NCBI GenBank assembly: GCA_958510825.1
Contig: OY294048.1
Span: forward strand, 24,597,283-24,661,282
DNA: 64,000 bases
From: Brachypterus glaber
Taxonomy: Eukaryota > Arthropoda > Insecta > Coleoptera > Kateretidae
Direction: 5' to 3'
A program made the position numbers and the translations under genes. The notes under the pieces are model-generated. The model ran no database searches. It saw nothing but the letters and a program-made list of their open reading frames with translations, and was not told the origin of the DNA. Positions 57,967-64,000 of the stretch are shown one piece after another. Position 1 is the first letter of the stretch, and the number at the start of each line of letters is the position of its first letter.

Positions 57967-59350
57967 TTTTAAAATTAAGAAAAGTGTAGTTTACTAATTA
58001 AAGGCTTTTATTATTTATTCATTACAGTAATAAATAAATATGTATGCTCCAAATATAAGTGATTATAATCATGTGGGATATATCCCACACCCTGAATAGT
58101 GTACGGGAATATACCAGTGCAGTGTTAATTTTCTTGTCCAAGAAAAAATTAGAGGATCCTCCATTAATATGAAGCAAAAAGTATGTAATTTTTGTGAAAA
58201 GTGCTTCAAAAATGGCACCATCCTGGTTTAAACAGAATTTATTAGCTGCAAGGGTGCTTAAAGTTTTTCACAAAGAATATTGTGAAGCTCAGTATAAATT
58301 TATTGATCTTTCTATAATGAACAGATTAATAGAATTATGGCAAACGATTTTGTTGGATTAACATGTAAGCAGAATAAGCTCGTGCTTAGGGCAGCAAGAA
58401 TTGAAGGTGCTGTGCTTGGAATGCACCTATAAGAAGAAATAAGGTTTATTACATATTTTTTTTTAATCATCATGCCGCAGGAGTCTGTGTATAGGCAGGC
58501 AGAACAACTGATCTCTGCTTAGGGCATTAGTAGACTTTAATCCGACACTGCACAAGATTGTTATTTTAAATATTTTACTAAAATTATTTTAGTGGGGGTT
58601 GATTTTTGTGACTCAGTTAAGATTTCATAACTTAACGAAAGCAGTAATGACCGTTCAATAACCATGTCACCTTCCCTCTTTAAGTACACCTTTCATCAGC
58701 TTTTGAGCAACCCCTGCCTTATGTAGGTGACTTCATTCTTGAACAGCCCCCCTATACAGATTTGAAAAAATTTTAACGTACTTGAGAAAATAATAATTTA
58801 TTTTTTTTAGAATGTTCAAGTTCGCTGAGTTTTGGGGACAAAATGCAGGAGATAGAAAGAAAAAGCATCTGATGTACTAAATGTTAACTTAAGCAATCAC
58901 CAATTGTGAGAACGTTTTTAATGTTATGCACCCAATAAAACAGAAATGTGCAAGGTTTCCTTATTAACCACTTCACAGTGCAGTGAAAATAAAGTTTTCG
59001 TGCCAAAAATGTGCTAATTAATTTTTTTAACATGATATTATCATGTTGTATGTTTTTGTGGTCGCTGAATCTGAATCTATCATCTATCAAAAATAATACA
59101 TTCTTTTAGGCAGTTATTTCTTCTATTGTGAATACTAAAAAAGTTATGCCCAGAAAGTCTAGAAAAAAATTATTACACTTTTTGTGTAATTTTATTTTAC
59201 CTTTTATGTGTTTTTTAATTTTTCTCCTATTGTTAATAATAAAAAAAATACGACGAAAATAAAAATTTAACCCCCGTTTTACATCCAACCGATTTAGCTT
59301 AAATACGAACTTGTACTAAAAACACTAAAATGTTAAAATCCAAAATTTTA
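57967..59350. other. No recognised gene
   Basis: AT-rich DNA with short chance frames. A stretch at about 58180-58440 looks mildly coding (for example KVCNFCEKCFKNG), but no frame holds and no family is recognised. Confidence 0.45.
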
Positions 59351-59510
59351 CACCAAAAGCTAAGAAAAAAGTTCCGATACATGTAGATCCAAAAATCGTT
59401 TTTAAGGGTACCATGGGCCTTTAAAAATGGTGTATTTTGAGAGACCGAATTCTCTTAGAATCGGTTTTTGGAACTACATGTATACAAACTTTTTTTCTTA
59501 GTTTCTGATG
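59351..59510. repeat. Short palindrome related to 63758-63915
   Basis: CTAAGAAAAAAGTTCC...CATGTAG and CTACATG...GAACT...TTTTCTTAG are inverted about a ~90-bp centre containing TTTAAAAATGGTG. A relative with the same parts is at 63758-63915. Confidence 0.65.
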
Positions 59511-59809
59511 GCGTCGGTATGGTGAAAAATGTTACACCAATACTAAGGTGGCTTATATGTAACCCCATCAGAAAAAAAGAAGAACAAAATATGATCACAC
59601 AGGGTGACACAAATCTCTACTCATCACATCTCTACTCACCAACATCTCTAATCACACAGATCTCTACTCACACACATTTCTACTCACACACAACTCTACT
59701 CAAACATCTCTACTCACACATATCTCTACTCACACATATCTCTACTCACACACAACTCAATGTCATTAACGTCGATTGACTTTGACATTTAAGTAGAACT
59801 AGAATTTCA

Positions 59810-60008
59810 TGGCGGAACAAAGCAATAATCTAAATTAATTTATTTTTCTGTAGTTCAGCTTATAAGTTTGTTTATTGCAAACAAAATTTATTATAAGGTT
59901 TATTACTATTAACAGTAGTAGGGAATTAATAAAATTTATTTGCAGTAAACAAGCTGATTTACAACAAAAATATTAAATTATTTGAGTTACTGTTTTGTTC
60001 CGCCATGG
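59810..60008. mobile_element. Nested ~200-bp palindromic MITE
   Basis: CATGGCGGAACAAAGCAATA at the left and its complement GTTTTGTTCCGCCATG at the right, with arms of ~85 bp (AGCTTATAAGTTTGTTTATT against AACAAGCTGATTTAC). No target duplication was identified. Confidence 0.6.
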
Positions 60009-60012
60009 TATT

Positions 60013-60290
60013 GGGAGGCTTAGCGTAGTGGCTAGCGCGTATGCATAGCAAGTCTACTATCGTAAATTCGATTCTCACTGGCGCCGATTTGCCTTTTTCA
60101 GTTAATTAATAATTGAAATTTGGCGAAGGCTATAAGTGAAACGGACACTCCCTAGAAACTGGTTCGAAAGTCAGTATAAGCCGGTGGTTCCCTCTACTAC
60201 TAGCCCACACAAGTCCTGGACTTAGGGGATGCTTAATTAAGTAGAATAGTACGAGGTTAAACAAACATGTAATGTAAACATGTAATGTAA
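60013..60290 (+). mobile_element. tRNA-derived SINE, second copy
   Basis: A box TAGCGTAGTGG (60021-60031), B box region AATTCGATTCTCAC (60066-60079), body with GAAACTGGTTCGAAAGTCAG and CCCACACAAGTCCTGGACTT, and tail AACATGTAATGTAA twice. Matches the minus-strand copy at 7266-7530 over its length. The B box has lost the G before TTCGA (AA instead of AG), so it is probably inactive. Confidence 0.85.
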
Positions 60291-60499
60291 TTTTAGTTTC
60301 AATCAAATAAATGTCATAGTTAATCGACGTTAATAACAATGAGTAGAGTTGTGTGTGAGTAAAGATATGTGTGAGTAGAGATGTGGTTGAGTAGAGTTTT
60401 GTGTGAGTAGAGATTTGTGTGAGTAGAGATATGTGTAAGTAGAGATGTGTGTGAGTAGAGATGTGATGAGTATAGATGTGTGTCACCCATCACACATTT

Positions 60500-61005
60500 T
60501 TTATTGTTTAAAATTTTTATGTGCTATTTATATTGTTTATAATAAATAAATACAGACTACTTAATATAAAACTTTTTATTTGGTGTAATATAACAAAAAT
60601 AAGTAAAATGTTTTTTCCAACAAAAAAAATCAACCTAAAATAAAAAATAGAAATTGTTATAAAAAACCTAACATAGATATTCCTAATCTGAAAATATGGA
60701 CGAACAAAAAAAAACAAAAAAACTATTGACAAATGTTTAGTTTTCTTATTTTTACTTTTATTTAGATATAAATTACCATAAAAAATTTATACATGAAAAC
60801 AAAAATAAATTAAATCGTTTTTTTTTAAGCACATTGGGTTCTGTTCGGAATATAGACTTTTCACAACAACTGGGTTACTTTCACCTTAGAATGGGGTCCT
60901 GCTTCCAACTAAGGCTCTATTAAAAAGCTACGTAACAATAAAATAATATTTATTTAGGGTTATTTGTGATAAACACTCGGAAATCATGATCATGATTATG
61001 TAGTA
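60500..61005. other. AT-rich stretch, nothing recognised
   Basis: Long A/T runs and short chance frames only. Confidence 0.5.
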
Positions 61006-61059
61006 GGGTGGTCGCGAAAATTCAAATTGAATATACCAATGCTACACCTACACAAAAAT

Positions 61060-62620
61060 TTGTTGCCCTTTAGGGTAGTATGAATTATCCAAAATATCAA
61101 GTCAATCGAAGTTAAGGCACCGCACAGTGGTCCTAAAGTTTTTAAACTTACCCATTTTACGAGCTTCTTTAATTTTAAATCTATAAATTAGCAGATTTTG
61201 AAATCTTAAACTTTTATCAACTAAAATTGTTGCCTAATTTGTGAATATTGCTTACGTAAAATTTAAGGTGGATCACAAGTGGTTTAGAGTTGGCACAAGA
61301 ACCTTAAACCTCAAAAATTCCATAATTTTACTAGCTCTTTTTATCCATTGTCTACCCTTGTATCCACAAGGTTTAAAAATGTTAACGGGCCCTAGTTTGA
61401 AATTGTAGACCTATACATGTATATTATATATGCAAAATTTTAGGAGAATCGGAAAAAGTTAGGAGGTCGCGCAAGAGCTGTAAATGTTTAAAAATGGACG
61501 ATTTTAACTCTTTTCTTACTTTAAAATTAAAAAAATATATGAGATTTTAAGATTACAAATATTTTTATTTCTTTTTGCTCTTATACTGGTTTTACTTTTT
61601 TTTAGTTTGTATTTAACTTGAATTTCTAGTTTGTTAGTTAGTTAGTTTGTTAAGCAGGACACCTTAGGTTAATGATAGAAAGCTAAAATTTGGTATAGTT
61701 ATTTATCTTCGAAGACAATACAATATAATAAAATAAAAATTCAGGTATACTCTACAAGAAAAACGTACAAACACCCTAATAGGGTTGGCCCTTTTCGGGG
61801 AAAAGGCCATATTCCATATTCCATATTGAATCTAGAACTAGAAATCTGAAAGTGATATAAGAGCTTAACGAGAATCCAGTTTAGGTATAAAAAAATAGAA
61901 TATATTTTTAAACGACTCTTTATAAATATTTAAATTGCCCCTAGGGGGTGGGGGTAATTTTTTTAAATATTGTATTTAGCTCTAGGGAGTGCAAAAACCT
62001 TCAGTACAAAATTTACACAAACATATTGGTAAGAATTGAAAAAGAGGTATACCTCCCCAACGAGGGGGGGGGGGGTTGGGGGAATTATTTTATATTATTA
62101 TATTGTATTGTCTTCGAAGATAAATAACTATACCAAATTTCAGCTTTCTATCATTAACCTAAGGTGTTCTGCTTAACAAACAAACTAACTAACAAACTAA
62201 CATAGTAACAAACTAACAAACTAGAAATTCAAGTTAAATAATAACTAAAAAAAAGTAAAACCAGTATAAGAGCAAAAAAAAAATAAAAATATTTGTAATC
62301 TTAAAATCTCATATATATTTTTTTAATTTTAAAGTAAAAAAAGAGTTAAAATCGTCAATTTTTAAACATTTACAGCTCTTGTAAAATTAAGGATTTTTTG
62401 AGGTTTACGGTCCTTGTGCCAACTTTAAATTTTACGTAAGCAATAGTCACAAATTAGGCAATAATTTTAGTTGATAAAAGTTTAAGATTTCAAAATCTGC
62501 TAATTTATAAATTTAAAATTAAAGAAGCTCGTAAAATGGGTAAGTTTAAAAACTTTAGGACCACTGTGCCTTAACGTATTTCGATTGACTTCAAATTTTG
62601 GATAATTCAAGAGATTACAT
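61060..62620. mobile_element. 1.56-kb foldback element
   Basis: Arms 61060-61730 and 62090-62620 are inverted: CCACTGTGCCTTAACGTATT against AAGTTAAGGCACCGCACAGTGG, GCAGATTTTGAAATCTTAAA and its complement, CTAATTTGTGAATATTGCTT and its complement. The inner ends carry (GTTA)n and CAGGACACCTTAGGTTAATG. A ~360-bp centre includes a C/G-run segment (GAGGGGGGGGGGGGTT). No coding capacity. Confidence 0.75.
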
Positions 62621-62687
62621 AAAAATAACATATTACCATAATTAAAGAGATTACATAAAAATAACATATTTATAAACTATACATTAG

Positions 62688-63251
62688 GGTGCCTAGGACC
62701 TACGGAATTGTTTGGATCCCACACCTTAAAATTGTTCCTTTAGGTCAAAAAACAACCCTCAATTTTTTTCAGATTTTTAAAAAAATATTTAGAGGTCGCG
62801 CCCCACGTTTTTTGAGTAGAAAATCATTTGAAGGTTTTTTCCTTTTTTAAAATATAAAAACATTGATATTGGACATTTTTGTAACAAGAATGTGTTTCTG
62901 GATAATAAAGGAATATTCTTAATTTTTATTCCCCCCCACAAAACGGCTTTTTTATGGGGTAAAAATGCATAAAAACTGAGAATATTCCTTTATTATCCTG
63001 AAACACATTTTTGTTCCATAAATCTATACAAAAAAAAAACGGGCGCGACCTTTAAATATTCTTTTAAAAATCTGAAAAAAATTGAGGGTTGGTTTTTGAC
63101 CTAAATGAACATTTATAGGGTGGGACCCTGAAAAAGTTCGTATTTTATAAAAATCTGAAAAAAATTGAGGGTTGGTTTTTGACCTAAATGAACATTTATA
63201 GGGTGGGACCCTGAAAAAGTTCGTATTTTAATTTTGACTGGGCACCCTGCT
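62688..63251. mobile_element. Palindromic element with a duplicated 83-bp end
   Basis: Outer ends GGGTGCCTAGG and CTGGGCACCC are short inverted repeats. Inside, 62745-62935 and 62960-63110 are inverted (CTCAATTTTTTTCAGATTTT, AATAAAGGAATATTCTT). The right arm end is duplicated in tandem (63066-63148 and 63149-63231, identical 83-bp units). Confidence 0.7.
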
Positions 63252-63740
63252 ATACATACAGGGTGTATTTGAAATAGCGTAGGAAATTTTAACAGGTGAT
63301 TCTGCATGATAAAATATGACAAAAAGTTGCTATAAACATATGTCTAAAAATGCGTCATAAGGGAGCTACGCCCCTTTGAAATTGGCTAAAAAAATCGGTT
63401 TTTATTTAATAACTAGGAACCCTTTGAGATATATTAACGAGGTTTTGCACGTGAATTAATCCTAATAAGGCCCATCTTTGTATGTCATTTTCACGTACTT
63501 ATTTAAACCAGGGGTGTGCGAAACGGGGGGGCCTTATCAGTTTTTTGTCCCAAACTTTTTTCTGTGTAACTTTTTTGCAATTTTATTTTTGAAATATTCC
63601 TCAGGTCAAAATACATAAAAAAGGTACTCTTGTTGTAATACTGTAGGATTAACCGTTTTCGATAAAAGTTAATTTGAAGGTGAAATTTCACGGTTCGAGG
63701 TCGAAAAATTAAATACTAAAATGTCGAAAACTAAAATTTT
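63243..63740 (-). repeat. Dispersed repeat R, copy 3
   Basis: Minus-strand copy: ACAGGGTGTATTTGAAATAG at the left edge, AGGGAGCTACGCCCCTTTGA, CGAAACGGGGGGGCCTTATC, and GAAATTTCACGGTTCGAGG at the right. It is longer than copy 2 because of an extra piece at 63580-63660. Confidence 0.75.
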
Positions 63741-63757
63741 AATGATGCAGTGTTATT

Positions 63758-63915
63758 TTACATCAAAAACTAAGAAAAAAAGTTTCCATACATGTAGGTC
63801 GAAAAAACGCTTTTAAAGCCCTTTAAAAATGGTGCATATTTAGGAGACCATAGCTCCATTAGGATTGATTTTTGGAAGTACCTGTATATGAGGTTTTTTT
63901 TCTTAATTTTTAATG
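63758..63915. repeat. Short palindrome related to 59351-59510
   Basis: CTAAGAAAAAAAGTTTCC...CATGTAG is inverted against CCTGTATATG...TTTTCTTA, with TTTAAAAATGGTG in the centre. It separates two head-to-head copies of repeat R, making 63243-64000 a larger palindrome. Confidence 0.6.
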
Positions 63916-63934
63916 TACATTCGCCCTGCATCAT

Positions 63935-64000
63935 TAAAATTTTGGTTTTCTACATTTTAGTATTTAATTTTTCGTCCTCGAACCGTGGAATTTCACCTTC
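63935..64000 (+). repeat. Dispersed repeat R, copy 4 (cut by window end)
   Basis: CATTAAAATTTTGGTTTTCT and GTCCTCGAACCGTGGAATTT match the start of copy 2 (37768). The rest lies beyond the window. Confidence 0.75.

Larger units (their letters stand above)
59602..60488. mobile_element. 887-bp element whose TIRs are ~17-bp tandem repeats
   Basis: Ends GGGTGACAC and GTGTCACCC are inverted and flanked by perfect ATCACACA (59594-59601, 60489-60496). Each ~200-bp TIR is mostly a tandem array of CTCTACTCACACATAT-type units; the inner TIR part (TTAACGTCGATTGA with TAATCGACGTTAA) is not repetitive. The interior carries a nested palindrome (59810-60008) and the second SINE copy. No transposase. Confidence 0.85.

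Noticed and set aside
58140..58440. Possible host gene exon
   Set aside because: A few protein-like words but no sustained frame, no recognisable domain and no convincing splice sites.

Overview
This is an AT-rich eukaryotic chromosome segment that is almost entirely transposable-element debris. The content points to an arthropod and most likely an insect: BEL/Pao retrotransposon, jockey-like and CR1-like LINEs, long-TIR mariner, hAT and foldback elements, Polinton-type DNA polymerase B remnants and a tRNA-derived SINE. The species cannot be fixed from the sequence. I found no convincing single-copy host gene, rRNA, functional tRNA, CRISPR array or bacterial-style operon. Several reading frames that look like proteins begin at TTG and are pieces of larger decayed genes. 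Layout: 1-4.5 kb holds a tandem duplication, two small 8-bp-TSD MITEs and a promoter-like block. 4.5-9.4 kb holds a LINE C-terminal scrap, a ~120-bp satellite and a Polinton-type PolB pseudogene interrupted by a SINE. 9.5-9.8 kb has a clean 90-codon ORF with a TATA/initiator promoter. 10.1-12.8 kb is an APE-type LINE ORF2 cut off at its 3' end. 12.8-20.7 kb is a nearly complete BEL/Pao element with inverted LTR pieces at both ends. 20.7-22.2 kb repeats the satellite plus a flank, 22.2-23.1 kb is a LINE RT scrap, and 23.5-27.4 kb has two tandem minus-strand PolB copies. 27.4-34 kb is a series of large palindromic (foldback) elements with a LINE RT fragment between them. 34-38 kb is low-complexity DNA and dispersed repeats. 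38.1-44.8 kb is a Tc1-like long-TIR element inside a threefold tandem duplication that ends in a LINE 3' end with an (ATT)n tail. The most legible part is 44.8-57.5 kb. A long-TIR mariner (44812-57488, TA duplication) has its transposase gene split by a 9.4-kb foldback element (45460-54858, perfect 9-bp duplication). That element is itself split by a LINE (45621-50059, ~17-bp duplication). The foldback core is a giant palindrome of about 27 units of a 165-bp repeat. 57.5-64 kb has a GAA microsatellite, a hAT-like element just before it (56124-56733), an 8-bp-TSD element whose TIRs are tandem repeats and which carries a second SINE copy, and more palindromes. The parts do not cooperate as a pathway: each is a self-contained mobile element or a relic, and their nesting gives a relative order of insertions. 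Most coding relics carry in-frame stops and frameshifts. The BEL element is the least damaged, with one stop and one frameshift. All family calls are by eye from motifs; no database search was run.
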